Part shown: piece after piece, positions 10,799-20,507 of the stretch
How positions within the stretch are numbered: position 1 is the stretch's first letter
Layout: the number at the start of each line of letters is the position of its first letter
Assembly (NCBI GenBank): GCA_027489335.1
Contig: JAIXZX010000004.1
Location: forward strand, 289,532-353,531
Origin: Caulobacteraceae bacterium
GTDB lineage: Bacteria; Pseudomonadota; Alphaproteobacteria; Caulobacterales; Caulobacteraceae
Reading direction: 5' to 3'
DNA: 64,000 nt
The notes under the pieces: generated by a model
Told to the model about the DNA's origin: nothing
What the model saw: the letters and a program-made list of their open reading frames with translations, nothing else
The model's database searches: none
Made by a program: the position numbers and the translations under genes

Positions 10799-11686
10799 AT
10801 GGCCGACCCGAGCGCTTTCGCCACCCTGGACCTGCCGGATGGGGGGCTGGCTGGTCCGTTTCGACGGCCGGTGAACGAATCCCGCGGCGCCGTGGGCTCG
10901 ATCCATGATGACGACACCGCCCAGGGCCTGGGGTTTCGGGGAGGCACCGTGGCCGGCAATATTCACATGGAGCAGTTCCCGCCGCTCTATGGCGCGCGCT
11001 TTGGGCGGCCCTGGACCGAGCCGGGCGGGCTGTCCCTGTATTTCCTCCAGCCGACCACGGACGGGGAGCCGGTCCAGGCTTGTCTCGGTCCTGTGGTCGA
11101 GCAGGGGGACGGCTTCCGCCGCGCTACCGCCTGGATGCAGACGCCGGAGGGCCAGAAGGTCTGCGAGGGTGAGGCCTGGAGCGGCGGCGATCTGGCAGAC
11201 ACCCCGCTGAAGCTCAAGGCCGCGCAGATTCGTCCCGGGGCGGACCTGCGGATCCTGCGGGGGTCGAAGGTCGGCGACACCGTTTCCGAGGTCCCGGCGA
11301 TCATTCCCTCCGCCACGGCGCTTGTCCGGGTGCAGGGGATCACCGAGCCGCTGGCGGGCTACACCACCCCTGACGCAGAAGGGCGCCGGGTCGCAGCGCC
11401 AGCGGTGGTGATCGACGCCCTGCGGGCGGTGGAGACGCCGCTGTTCAGGAGCGAAGGCGAGTTTATCGGCATGTTCGGGGCCATCGAGCTGCAACACCTG
11501 GCCGGACCGGTCTATCTGGACCGTGACTATGTGGCCGAGGGTGAGATCGTCGGGCTTGGCGAATCCCCCAAGACGGAGGTCGCCTGGTATGAGAGCCGCC
11601 TGCGGGCGGCGTCTGGCGGACCGGTCATCGCCCGCCTCCTGATGATGACCCGGCTGTTGAAGGGGTCCTCCAGCCTTTGGGCTTGA
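10799..11686 (+). CDS. hotdog-fold (thioesterase/hydratase-like) protein
   Basis: The 295-residue product resembles double-hotdog acyl-CoA-handling proteins, with an N-terminal half around GTVAGNIHMEQFPPLYGARFG and a second half around GMFGAIELQHLAGPVYLDRDY. I cannot assign a catalytic residue with confidence, so it could be a thioesterase, a MaoC-like hydratase or a non-catalytic relative. AAGGAGG precedes the ATG at 10799. Its position opposite an acyl-CoA dehydrogenase and before a TetR regulator points to a small acyl-CoA degradation unit. Confidence 0.65.
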   Translation: MADPSAFATLDLPDGGLAGPFRRPVNESRGAVGSIHDDDTAQGLGFRGGTVAGNIHMEQFPPLYGARFGRPWTEPGGLSLYFLQPTTDGEPVQACLGPVVEQGDGFRRATAWMQTPEGQKVCEGEAWSGGDLADTPLKLKAAQIRPGADLRILRGSKVGDTVSEVPAIIPSATALVRVQGITEPLAGYTTPDAEGRRVAAPAVVIDALRAVETPLFRSEGEFIGMFGAIELQHLAGPVYLDRDYVAEGEIVGLGESPKTEVAWYESRLRAASGGPVIARLLMMTRLLKGSSSLWA

Positions 11687-11718
11687 CGATGGCCGGGGCG
11701 CCGGGCGTTGAGGGGGCC

Positions 11719-12330
11719 ATGAGCGCTGAGCCAAAACGCACCCGCCTGACGCCAGAGGCCAGGCGCGACCAGATTCTCGACCGCGCCGCCGAACTCGTCC
11801 TGGCCGATGGCCTGGCGGCCATCAGCATGGAGGGGGTGGCCCGGGCGGCCAGCGTCAGCAAGGGGCTGGTCTACAACTACTTCCCCGACCGGCAGGCCCT
11901 GTTCGCCGCCCTTCTGCAGCGCGAGCAGCGAGACCTGAACGACCGGGGCATGCGCGGCGCCCTGGCGGCCAGCGACTTCGCCGACCTGATCCGACGAACC
12001 ACTGGCCTCTATCTGCGTCAGACTGAGGCCCGCGGCGCGCTGATTGCGGCCCTGCTGGCCGACCCCGGCGTCGCCCGGCTGATGGAGGCGCAGGACCGGG
12101 TGGACCGGGAACAGGCCTTCCGCTTCTTCGTCCGCGCCACCCGCCGGGCCTATGGGCTGCCCCTGCCGACGGCGATCGCCGCGGTCGACCTCCTGTGGGC
12201 GGTGACCGATCGTGCGGGCCAGCTGGTGGGGCAGGGGCTCATGGGCGCCGAAGAGGCCACGGAGATGTGCGTCAGCCTGTTTGTCGGCGGACTGGCGGAG
12301 CTGTCGAGAGCCGCGCCGGACGGGGCGTGA
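11719..12330 (+). CDS. TetR family transcriptional regulator
   Basis: The 203-residue protein has an N-terminal TetR helix-turn-helix: RRDQILDRAAELVLADGL, then MEGVARAASVSKGLVYNYFPDRQALFAALL (about residues 12-65). A helical ligand/dimer domain follows. GAGGGGG four bases before the ATG at 11719 favours this start over the ATG at 11689 and a TTG at 11677. It lies 32 bp downstream of the hotdog gene in the same direction. It probably responds to an acyl-CoA or fatty acid and binds the palindrome at 10743, which is inference from context. Confidence 0.88.
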   Translation: MSAEPKRTRLTPEARRDQILDRAAELVLADGLAAISMEGVARAASVSKGLVYNYFPDRQALFAALLQREQRDLNDRGMRGALAASDFADLIRRTTGLYLRQTEARGALIAALLADPGVARLMEAQDRVDREQAFRFFVRATRRAYGLPLPTAIAAVDLLWAVTDRAGQLVGQGLMGAEEATEMCVSLFVGGLAELSRAAPDGA

Positions 12331-12339
12331 GCGACGCCC

Positions 12340-13176
12340 TCAGACTGCGATGGGGGCGGCGATCTTGTCGTGGGCCTTGTAGCCGCTGACCTTGAAGTCC
12401 TCGTAGTCGAAGGAAAACAGGTCGCGCTTGTCGGCGATGGTCAGGGTCGGGAAGGGGTAGGGCTCCCGGGTCAGCTGCTCTCGGGCCTGGTCGATGTGGT
12501 TCAGATAGAGGTGGGCGTCGCCGAGGGTGTGAACGAATTCCCCGGGCTCCAGGCCTGTGACCTTGGCCACCATCTGGGTCAGCAGGGCGTAGCTGGCGAT
12601 GTTGAAGGGCACGCCGAGAAACACATCGGCCGACCGCTGATAGAGCTGGCAGGACAGCTTGCCCTCGGCGACGAAGAACTGGAACAGGCAGTGACAAGGC
12701 GGCAGGGCCATGTCGTCCACATCGGCCGGGTTCCAGGCGCTGACGATGTGCCGGCGCGAATGCGGCGTGGTCTTCAGGCTCTCGACCACATTGGCCATCT
12801 GGTCGATCACCCGGCCGTCAGTCGCCGTCCAGGACCGCCACTGCTTGCCATAGACCGGACCCAGCTCGCCCGTCTCGTCGGCCCATTCGTCCCAGATGCT
12901 GACGCCGCGCTCCTGCAGCCAGCCGACATTGGTGTCGCCGCGCAGGAACCACAGAAGCTCCAGAATGATCGACTTGCGGTGCAGCTTCTTGGTGGTCAGC
13001 AGGGGAAAGCCCTTGGCCAGGTCGAAGCGCATCTGGCGGCCGAACACGCCCAGTGTGCCCGTACCCGTCCGGTCGCCCCGCTGGACCCCGGTCTCGAGAA
13101 TGTCGGACAGCAGGTCGAGATACTGCTGCTCGGGGTGATCAGGCCGCCGGGGGGCGGGCGGGACGTGGGCGTTCAC
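12340..13176 (-). CDS. thyA: thymidylate synthase (folate-dependent)
   Basis: The enzyme methylates dUMP to dTMP with methylene-tetrahydrofolate. The catalytic cysteine lies in [11 protein letters not shown], after the phosphate-binding arginines in [32 protein letters not shown] near the N-terminus is also standard. I place the start at the GTG at 13176 (278 residues) because AAAGG lies eight bases upstream. An ATG at 13218 would add 14 residues but has no ribosome binding site. It is convergent with the TetR gene (9-bp gap) and 111 bp downstream of the DUF924 gene. Confidence 0.95.
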   Translation of the reverse strand: MNAHVPPAPRRPDHPEQQYLDLLSDILETGVQRGDRTGTGTLGVFGRQMRFDLAKGFPLLTTKKLHRKSIILELLWFLRGDTNVGWLQERGVSIWDEWADETGELGPVYGKQWRSWTATDGRVIDQMANVVESLKTTPHSRRHIVSAWNPADVDDMALPPCHCLFQFFVAEGKLSCQLYQRSADVFLGVPFNIASYALLTQMVAKVTGLEPGEFVHTLGDAHLYLNHIDQAREQLTREPYPFPTLTIADKRDLFSFDYEDFKVSGYKAHDKIAAPIAV

Positions 13177-13287
13177 GGAACGGCCTTTCGCGGGAAATGC
13201 AGGCGACGAGCTTTCCATGATTCGCGCAGGGCTTGGCTGCGGTCGCAACCGCCCTGCGACCCTCTGTCCACAGGGCGGAGGCAGTGA

Positions 13288-13842
13288 TCAACCGGCGAAG
13301 CCGCCCTCGTCGAGGAAGGCCTGCTCGCTCGGCGTAGTCCGGCGGCCCAGGGCGGCGTTGCGGTGGGGGAAGCGGCCGAAGCGGACGATGATGTCCCGGT
13401 GGATCTCGGCCCATTTGAGGGTTTCGGCGTCGCCCTCGGCGTCCTTGAGCGCCGCGCACAGCCGCACGGCCTCGTCCTGGTCGCCCATGTCCTCGGAATG
13501 CTCATAGGGCAGGTAGAAGAAGGGGCGCAGCTTGGCCTCAACCGCCTGGTCGTGGCCCGCGGAGATGGCCGCCCGGGCGATGGCCCGGGCCTTGCCGTCC
13601 GTGGCGAAGGCGTGGCCGGAGTCGCGGAAGATGTTGCGCGGGATCTGGTCCAGCAGGATCAGCAGGGCCAGCGCGCCTTCCGCATCCTTGGCCCACTCAT
13701 CCAGCTCGCCTCGAGCAGCGGCGTGGTGGGCGGCCTCGAAGTCCCGCGCCAGGGCGCGATCAAAGGCTTCATCCTTGGCGAACCACTTGGGCGGTCCAGC
13801 CTCCCGCCAGGCCTTCACCACCTGCTGCGCGGTCACGTCCAT
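13288..13842 (-). CDS. DUF924 family protein
   Basis: The 184-residue helical protein matches the DUF924 family. Markers are LLILLDQIPRNIFRDSGHAFATD in the middle, then FFYLPYEHSEDMGDQDEAV, and RFGRFPHRNAALGR near the C-terminus. No biochemical role is firmly established for the family. GAGGGAG upstream of the ATG at 13842 sets the start. It is divergent from ilvC and just upstream of thyA on the same strand. Confidence 0.88.
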   Translation of the reverse strand: MDVTAQQVVKAWREAGPPKWFAKDEAFDRALARDFEAAHHAAARGELDEWAKDAEGALALLILLDQIPRNIFRDSGHAFATDGKARAIARAAISAGHDQAVEAKLRPFFYLPYEHSEDMGDQDEAVRLCAALKDAEGDAETLKWAEIHRDIIVRFGRFPHRNAALGRRTTPSEQAFLDEGGFAG

Positions 13843-13924
13843 GGAGCAACTCCCTCTGTCGGCGGCACTCTCTTCGGGGGCGCCGGTGGGCGCAAGGGGC
13901 GGCGCGTGACGTTGCGCCCCTTGA

Positions 13925-15034
<1,110 letters not shown>

Positions 15035-15061
15035 GCCTGCCGATCAGACCCCAGAACGACG

Positions 15062-15094
15062 AAGGCCCTCCGTTTCCGGAGGGCCTTTTTCTTT
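15062..15094 (+). terminator. intrinsic terminator of ilvC
   Basis: An 11-bp perfect stem, AAGGCCCTCCG (15062-15072) with CGGAGGGCCTT (15077-15087), encloses a 4-nt loop. It is followed by TTTCTTT and begins 27 bp after the ilvC stop codon. Confidence 0.9.
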
Positions 15095-15117
15095 GTCTGC
15101 GACAGGTCCGGCGCGCC

Positions 15118-16410
15118 TCAGTTCCGCGTCGGAATGATCACCGGCAGGGTCTCATAGCCGTGCACGAAGGCCGAGAAGGTGCGCTGGGGCTCAGCCAGGA
15201 CCTTGATCTCCGGGAAGCGCTTGAGAATCTCCTCCCAGATGATGGTCAGCTGCATTTCGGCCACCCGGTTGCCCACGCAGCGGTGGATGCCGAAGCCGAA
15301 GGATAGGTGCTCGCGGGGGCGTTCCCGGTCGATGATGTAGTCGTTGGGCCGCTCGATGCGGCTCTCATCGCGGTTGCCCGAAATGTACCACATGACCACC
15401 CGGTCACCTTCGAGGATCATCTTGCCGCCCACCTCGATGTCGCGGGTCGCCACCCGGGCCATGTGGGCCAGCGGGGTCTGCCAGCGGATCGTCTCCGAGA
15501 CCATCGACGGGATCAGGTCGGGATTGGCCCGCAGCTTGGCGTACTGGTCGGGGTTCTTGTTCAGGGCGTAGACGCTGCCGGAGATCGTGTTGCGGGTGGT
15601 GTCGTTACCGCCCACGATCAGCAGGATCACATTGCCCTGGAACTCCTGCACCGGCATGTCCCGGGTGGCGGTGTTATTGGCCATCATGGAGATCAGGTCG
15701 ATCCCCGGTTCGTCCGCGTCCACCCGCTGGTCCCAGATCTGCTTGAACGTGCCGAAGCAGTCCATCATGTCCCGGGCCTTCTGCTCCCAGCTGGTCACGG
15801 GGCCATGGCCCGGCGCGTTGGTCACCACGTCGGACCAGTATGTCAGCTTGCGGCGGTCCTCGAAGGGGAAGTCGAAGAGCGTGGCGAGCGTCATGGCCGT
15901 CAGCTCTTTCGAGACCAGATCCACCCAGTCGAATTCCTTGCCGATGGGCAGGGAGTCCAGGATCTGGCCAGCGCGCTCGCGCACAATGGGGGACATCTTG
16001 GTGATGTTGCCCGGCGCCACGGTGGGGCTGACCGCCTTGCGCTGCCGGCCATGCTCGGGCTCGTCCATGGTGATGAAGCCGGCCCCGGCGCGCCGCGGGC
16101 GGTCCTCGCCGAGCGCCTTGCGCTGGGCCTCCATGGCCTCGAGGTTCGGCAGGGTGATGCCGTCGGCCGAGGAAAAGGCCTCGTGATTGGTGTCGACAGC
16201 CAGGATGTCGTCCCACTTGGTCACCGACCAGTAGCGGCCGAACTCGCTCTCTTCGGTGAGATGGACCGGGTCTTCCCTGCGCAGGCGTTCGAAGACCGGC
16301 CAGATGGTGTCGTCCTGGAATCGCGCCGCCCGGCCGGGGTTGAGCTGGGCGAGCGGGGTTGCTTCGACGGCCTCGACGGAGTCCGACTGCGGGCTCACTC
16401 TGATATTCAT
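15118..16410 (-). CDS. cytochrome P450, CYP153-like (alkane/terminal hydroxylase type)
   Basis: The 430-residue soluble P450 has the I-helix oxygen-activation motif GGNDTTRNT, the K-helix ExxR in SETIRWQTP, and the heme-ligand loop FGFGIHRCVGNRVAEMQ with the Cys near residue 377. The heme loop and the overall N-terminal layout resemble CYP153, whose members hydroxylate alkanes and fatty or terpenoid chains at the terminal carbon. GGGAGGATGCG precedes the ATG at 16410. No ferredoxin or ferredoxin reductase gene is nearby, so redox partners must come from elsewhere. The exact substrate is unknown. Confidence 0.9.
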   Translation of the reverse strand: MNIRVSPQSDSVEAVEATPLAQLNPGRAARFQDDTIWPVFERLRREDPVHLTEESEFGRYWSVTKWDDILAVDTNHEAFSSADGITLPNLEAMEAQRKALGEDRPRRAGAGFITMDEPEHGRQRKAVSPTVAPGNITKMSPIVRERAGQILDSLPIGKEFDWVDLVSKELTAMTLATLFDFPFEDRRKLTYWSDVVTNAPGHGPVTSWEQKARDMMDCFGTFKQIWDQRVDADEPGIDLISMMANNTATRDMPVQEFQGNVILLIVGGNDTTRNTISGSVYALNKNPDQYAKLRANPDLIPSMVSETIRWQTPLAHMARVATRDIEVGGKMILEGDRVVMWYISGNRDESRIERPNDYIIDRERPREHLSFGFGIHRCVGNRVAEMQLTIIWEEILKRFPEIKVLAEPQRTFSAFVHGYETLPVIIPTRN

Positions 16411-16554
16411 CGCATCCTCCCTGGGCGTTGACCGCCCTTGTCCGGCGCTTCGACCGGTGAGGGTCGGCGCTTCGTCCCGTCCATTCCGACCTTCCGAACA
16501 GCATTCGGCAAGCGGAGAATGCGGGCGAGGTCTGCGCAGGCGCCAGACGGGAGG

Positions 16555-17223
16555 TCAGTCGGCGGTGGTCTCTACGGGCACGTAGCGGGCGACGATCACC
16601 TCGGTGGCGTCAAAGCGGCGCTCGGACTTGGCCAGCTCCAGGTGAACATGGTCGGTCATGCCGCCGGGATACTTGTCCTGCAGGCCCCGCGCGGTCCCGA
16701 TGGGAGAGCCGAGGCGCACCGCCTGGCCCACCTTCACATCGGGTTCGACATAGAAGACCCGGGCCTCATAGCCGAGCGCCGGGTTGGTGATCTCCACGAA
16801 CTGCAGGCTGGCGTCGCTGGAATAGGCGTGGCCGATCTTTGTCACATAGCCTGAGATGGGGGCGACCACCGTCTGGCCGGCGCTGGCGGCGTAGTCGACC
16901 CCCTCATGGGCCCGAACGCCTCCGTCGCGGGAGGCCCCATAGGCGCCGGAGCCATAGGCGTCATGGGTGCGCGGGGCCTGGCCGGTGGGATTGACGAAGT
17001 CGGGCTGGCCGTCGCCATCGATGTCCTGCCCCTCCCATTGCAGCTCGCGGACCACCGGGCCGGGCGCAGCCTCAGGCGCCTTCATCAGCGGCGCGAGGCT
17101 CACTTGGGACAGGCGGGCGGCCAGACCCACACTGGCGTCAGCGACGGCGCTGGTGGCCATGGTGGCGGCCATGGCCGCGGCGGTGAGGGCGAACAGGCGG
17201 GGGGCCAGGAAACGCCCATCCAT
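16555..17223 (-). CDS. secreted M23 family metallopeptidase with calcium-loop insert
   Basis: The 222-residue product begins with a signal peptide rich in Ala and Met (about 1-29) and ends in a lysostaphin/LytM-type M23 domain. Zinc ligands are visible as HEGVD and the HVH of DHVHLEL, so it should be a catalytically competent peptidoglycan endopeptidase in the periplasm. Ahead of the catalytic domain, DIDGDGQPDF has the Dx-Dx-DGxxD spacing of an EF-hand or dockerin-type calcium loop. The ATG at 17223 gives the cleanest signal peptide, though its ribosome binding site is weak and the frame is open further upstream. About 220 bp of upstream sequence to the next gene holds nothing I can assign. 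Confidence 0.82.
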   Translation of the reverse strand: MDGRFLAPRLFALTAAAMAATMATSAVADASVGLAARLSQVSLAPLMKAPEAAPGPVVRELQWEGQDIDGDGQPDFVNPTGQAPRTHDAYGSGAYGASRDGGVRAHEGVDYAASAGQTVVAPISGYVTKIGHAYSSDASLQFVEITNPALGYEARVFYVEPDVKVGQAVRLGSPIGTARGLQDKYPGGMTDHVHLELAKSERRFDATEVIVARYVPVETTAD

Positions 17224-17442
17224 CCGGGGCGTCGACAGGTCAGACAAACTCAAAACGCAGGATCTCTTCGATACGGGCCGGGAACTTTCGGCGGGTTTCG
17301 TCGGTTTTCGTGTCAGAGCCGGGGCTGCGCAGAGCCGCCCCGCCGGCCATCGCGGCCGCTCGTCCCTAAGCCTATAGGCGTCAATTGGGGCGCCCATGCG
17401 GCGCATTGTCCCGCAGAATCAACAGCTTCTGGTCAAGCTTTC

Positions 17443-18210
17443 TCAGAGCCAGGTCAGATCGGCCTCGCCCCGCAGGATCGCCTCGGCCTCCGGCGTGTGT
17501 TTTTCGGCCCCCTCACGCCCATGCAGAACCAGCGGCGGCAGCAGCCGCAGGGGCGCCTTACCGGTCTTGATCGCCCGCACCAGGACCCGCTTGGCGGGAG
17601 CATCCGCGAAGGGGTGAACCCCCCGAACCTGAAACGATCCGGCGCTCACCCCAAGCCCACTGAGCAGGTCGCCCAGCCGGTCGGCCCGGTGGATCAGGGT
17701 CAGGCTGCCCCCCTCCCGCACGGCCTTCAGCAGAAACCCGGTCCAGGCGGCCAGGCCGCCGTCCGCCATCCAGGCGCCGGTCTTTTCCGGGGCCGGGGCG
17801 CGAAGGGCGCCCGCGTCATCGAAGAAGGGCGGATTGGCCAGGGCTGCGTCAAAGGGCGGCAGATCCAGGGCGCGAAAACCCGCCGTCACGTCGCCGGACA
17901 GGACGCTCACCTGCCCCGTCATGCCGTTCAGCGCCACATTGCCCTGCGCCAAGGCCAGCGCGTCCGCATCCCGCTCAACCCCGGTGAAGACCGCGCCGGG
18001 CCGCCGGGCTGCGGCCGCCAGCAGGGCGCCGCCGGCCCCGCATCCGGCCTCGATCACCCGGTCGCCTGGACGGGCGTCGCAGGCCGCCGCCAGCAGGGCG
18101 GCATCCAGCCCGGCCCGGTAGCCCCGCGCCGGCTGACGCAGGACGATACGACCCCCAAGAAGGCGGTTCTCCGTCGGCGGCTCCACTGGGAGGTGTGACG
18201 GCTCGGACAT
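17443..18210 (-). CDS. tRNA1(Val) A37 N6-methyltransferase-like (TrmN6 family)
   Basis: The 255-residue class I SAM-dependent methyltransferase has the SAM motif VIEAGCGAGGALLAAA and the catalytic N6-adenine motif NPPFF. The N-terminal GGRIVLRQPARGYRAGLDAALLAAA is typical of TrmN6/YfiC proteins, which modify tRNA adenosine 37; a related rRNA or protein target is possible. GGAG six bases upstream supports the ATG at 18210. It is divergent from the polyprenyl synthase gene. Confidence 0.85.
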   Translation of the reverse strand: MSEPSHLPVEPPTENRLLGGRIVLRQPARGYRAGLDAALLAAACDARPGDRVIEAGCGAGGALLAAAARRPGAVFTGVERDADALALAQGNVALNGMTGQVSVLSGDVTAGFRALDLPPFDAALANPPFFDDAGALRAPAPEKTGAWMADGGLAAWTGFLLKAVREGGSLTLIHRADRLGDLLSGLGVSAGSFQVRGVHPFADAPAKRVLVRAIKTGKAPLRLLPPLVLHGREGAEKHTPEAEAILRGEADLTWL

Positions 18211-18318
18211 CAGCGGCTCCAGAAGCGCGGGCGCGCCTTGACCGCCCCCTATCGCGTGACCATTGTCCGGACGCAACGGCGGCCCCGCAAACGGCCGCCC
18301 CATCTGGAGTATTTCGTC

Positions 18319-19329
18319 GTGGACGCCGCCGCCGCAGACACCAGGGCCAAGCCGGTCAGCCTCGATCACCTGCTCAAGCTCGCCCGCTCGGACATGGCCG
18401 GCGTCGACAGCCTGATCCGCGACCGGATGCAGAGCCCCGTCTCCGTGATCCCGGCGCTGGCCGAACACCTGATCGGCGGCTCGGCCAAGCGCCTGCGCCC
18501 CCTGCTCACCGTGGCCGCCGCCCGCCTGGCCGGCGCCCAGGATGACGGCTGCCGCAAGCTGGCCGCGGCGGTGGAGTTCATCCACACCGCCACCCTGTTG
18601 CATGACGACGTAGTGGACTCTTCCGAGCTGCGCCGGGGCAAGGTGGCCGCCCACCTGATCTGGGGCGCGCCGTCCAGCGTGCTGGTCGGTGACTTCCTGT
18701 TCGCCCGGGCCTTCGAGCTGATGGTCGAGACCGGCTCCATGTCGGCCCTGGAGATCCTGGCCCGGGCCAGCCGGGTGATCGCCGAAGGCGAGGTGCTGCA
18801 GCTCACCCGCGCCCATGACCTGGACCTGGACGAGGCGGTCTATCTGGAGATCATCAAGGCCAAGACCGCCGAGCTCTTCGCCGCCGCCGCCGAGGCGGGC
18901 GGCGTCGGCGCCGGCGCCAGCCCCGAACAGTGCCGCGGCCTGCGCCGGTTCGGCCAGGACCTGGGCTTGGCCTTCCAGCTGGTGGACGACGCCCTGGACT
19001 ATTCCGGGGCCAGCGAGACGCTGGGCAAGAATCCCGGCGATGACTTCCGGGAGGGCAAGGCGACCCTGCCGCTGATCCTGGCCATCAAGCACACCGGCGC
19101 GACCGAGCGGGATTTCTGGATGCGCACCGTCGACGCCCGGGAACAGACCGACGCCGATTTCGAGCGGGCCCGCCAGCTGGTCCGTGACAGCGGCGCCCTG
19201 GACGCCACCCTCTCAGCCGCCGCCGGCTACGCCGCCAGCGCCAAGGCCGCCCTGGCCGTCTTCCCGGCCAGTGACTGGCGCACCGCCCTGGAAGACTTGG
19301 CCGACTTCGCCGTCGCCCGTCTCGCCTAA
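18319..19329 (+). CDS. ispB: polyprenyl (octaprenyl/decaprenyl-type) diphosphate synthase
   Basis: The 336-residue trans-prenyltransferase would make the side chain of ubiquinone. The first Asp-rich motif is LLHDDVVD with the preceding KRLRP substrate loop; the second is LVDDALDY. GNNPGDDF-like GKNPGDDFREGKATLPL follows, as in long-chain synthases. The GTG at 18319 has GGAG nine bases upstream and matches the length of E. coli IspB; an upstream TTG at 18238 would add 27 poorly conserved residues. Chain length cannot be read from sequence; alphaproteobacteria commonly use Q10. Confidence 0.92.
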   Translation: MDAAAADTRAKPVSLDHLLKLARSDMAGVDSLIRDRMQSPVSVIPALAEHLIGGSAKRLRPLLTVAAARLAGAQDDGCRKLAAAVEFIHTATLLHDDVVDSSELRRGKVAAHLIWGAPSSVLVGDFLFARAFELMVETGSMSALEILARASRVIAEGEVLQLTRAHDLDLDEAVYLEIIKAKTAELFAAAAEAGGVGAGASPEQCRGLRRFGQDLGLAFQLVDDALDYSGASETLGKNPGDDFREGKATLPLILAIKHTGATERDFWMRTVDAREQTDADFERARQLVRDSGALDATLSAAAGYAASAKAALAVFPASDWRTALEDLADFAVARLA

Positions 19330-19341
19330 GGACATCGGGGC

Positions 19342-19941
19342 CTAGTTGGCCTCGGCTGCCCCGGCCACATCCAGCAGGTTCACCCGCATGCCGCCGGGCA
19401 GCTCCATGTCCCCTGGGCGGAAGCCCTCGGGACAGGCGCCCTGCCACACGGCCTCGATGTTGACGCTGCGGTTTCCGTTCATCTGCGGCGCCTCGGCGCC
19501 CACGGTCGAGCTTTCCCCGGTGATCACATAGCGGGTGGCGAAGTCGCCGCTCGCCACGCCCGAGGTGGTGGTCTTGCCGCCGGTCCCCATGTCGCACACC
19601 GAGGAGAACTGCCAGCTGCCGTCCGTGCGGCGGGTCACCAGATTTTTCTCGCAGGATTCATCGGTGGCCTGCTGGCCCCACCAGCTCAGACGTTCGTCCA
19701 GGGTGTCGTCGATACAGATGCGGGTCACCTGGACGATGCCCTCGGTGGACAGCCGCTGCTCCCACAGGCCCGCCCTGCGGGTGGGGGTGGCGGGCGTGTC
19801 CGGCTGGCCGGGTAGGGGCGTCTGGACTCCATCGGCCGCTGCGGACGGCGCCTCGGCGCCGTCGCCAGCCTCGTTGCGGTTACAGGCGCTCACGGCGAGC
19901 AGGCAGAGCCCGAGGGCGGCGGTCATGGAAAGCCTGCGCAT
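19342..19941 (-). CDS. DUF3617 family lipoprotein
   Basis: The 199-residue product has a lipoprotein signal with lipobox LLAVSAC (Cys near residue 20) and a Pro/Ala-rich linker. The DUF3617 domain opens with AGLWEQRLSTEG and contains paired cysteines in ICIDD, DESCEK, SSVCDM and GACPEG. It is expected in the periplasm, anchored to a membrane. AAGGAG before the ATG at 19941 supports the start. The family has no defined function. It is convergent with the polyprenyl synthase gene. Confidence 0.85.
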   Translation of the reverse strand: MRRLSMTAALGLCLLAVSACNRNEAGDGAEAPSAAADGVQTPLPGQPDTPATPTRRAGLWEQRLSTEGIVQVTRICIDDTLDERLSWWGQQATDESCEKNLVTRRTDGSWQFSSVCDMGTGGKTTTSGVASGDFATRYVITGESSTVGAEAPQMNGNRSVNIEAVWQGACPEGFRPGDMELPGGMRVNLLDVAGAAEAN

Positions 19942-20049
19942 CGTCGCGCTCCTTCATCCTAAGCCCTGGCCTGATGCCGCGGACGCGATCATCATGTCCC
20001 AGCCTTGGCCGGGATCAAAACCCGCAATCCGTCCGTTGCGAAGGGCATG

Positions 20050-20322
20050 ATGAGCGAACTCCGAAACAACAGCGACGCGTCCCGCTACGAGATGGACGAG
20101 CAGGGCGAAACCTCCTGGGCCGACTACCGGCTCCAGGGCGAGCGCCTCTACATCGATCATGTGGAAAGCCCTGTGGCCCTGCGCGGCACGGGCGCGGCCG
20201 GTCGGCTGATGAAGGCCCTGGCCCAGGACGCCAAGGACCGGGGCCTGAAGATCACCCCCATCTGCGGCTATGCCGCCGCCTGGCTACGCCGCAGCCCCGA
20301 TTACCGGGACTTGGTGACGTGA
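20050..20322 (+). CDS. small GNAT-type N-acetyltransferase (YjdJ-like)
   Basis: The 90-residue single-domain protein matches the minimal GNAT family: ETSWADYRLQGERLYIDHVESPVALRGTGAAGRLMKAL, then the catalytic-region motif PICGYAAAWLRRSPDY. Members bind acetyl-CoA through the RGTGAAGRL loop; the substrate is unknown. Two adjacent ATGs at 20047 and 20050 follow GAAGGG; spacing favours the second. Its stop codon overlaps the GTG start of the next small gene in GTGA, so the two are translationally coupled. Confidence 0.82.
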   Translation: MSELRNNSDASRYEMDEQGETSWADYRLQGERLYIDHVESPVALRGTGAAGRLMKALAQDAKDRGLKITPICGYAAAWLRRSPDYRDLVT

Positions 20323-20486
20323 GCGGTGATAGGAAGGACGAGACGGCCAAGCCGCCCAGGGCGCGCGGCATGGACGGCGATGCTTACCGCCGGGTCATCG
20401 AGACCAACCCGGCCCTCAGTCCCGTGGGGCTGCAGGGCCGAGCGGCGATCGCCCCCCTGCGGCGCAAGGCGCCGCACGAGGACTGA
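20319..20486 (+). CDS. hypothetical 55-residue basic protein coupled to the GNAT gene
   Basis: A GTG start at 20319 overlaps the stop of the acetyltransferase gene in the sequence GTGA, and the frame runs 55 residues to TGA at 20486. The product is rich in Arg, Lys and Ala, with a central GMDGDAYRRVIETNPALSP and a basic tail. It has no membrane segment. I recognise no family. The stop-start overlap is the main support; co-translation suggests a partner of the acetyltransferase. Confidence 0.55.
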   Translation: MSGDRKDETAKPPRARGMDGDAYRRVIETNPALSPVGLQGRAAIAPLRRKAPHED

Positions 20487-20507
20487 TCGCCGCGGCCCGC
20501 AGCAGTG

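Noticed and set aside
10730..11734. Upstream extension of the acyl-CoA dehydrogenase to 726 residues
   Set aside because: The added part is antisense to the hotdog gene, and a good ribosome binding site marks the start at 10729.
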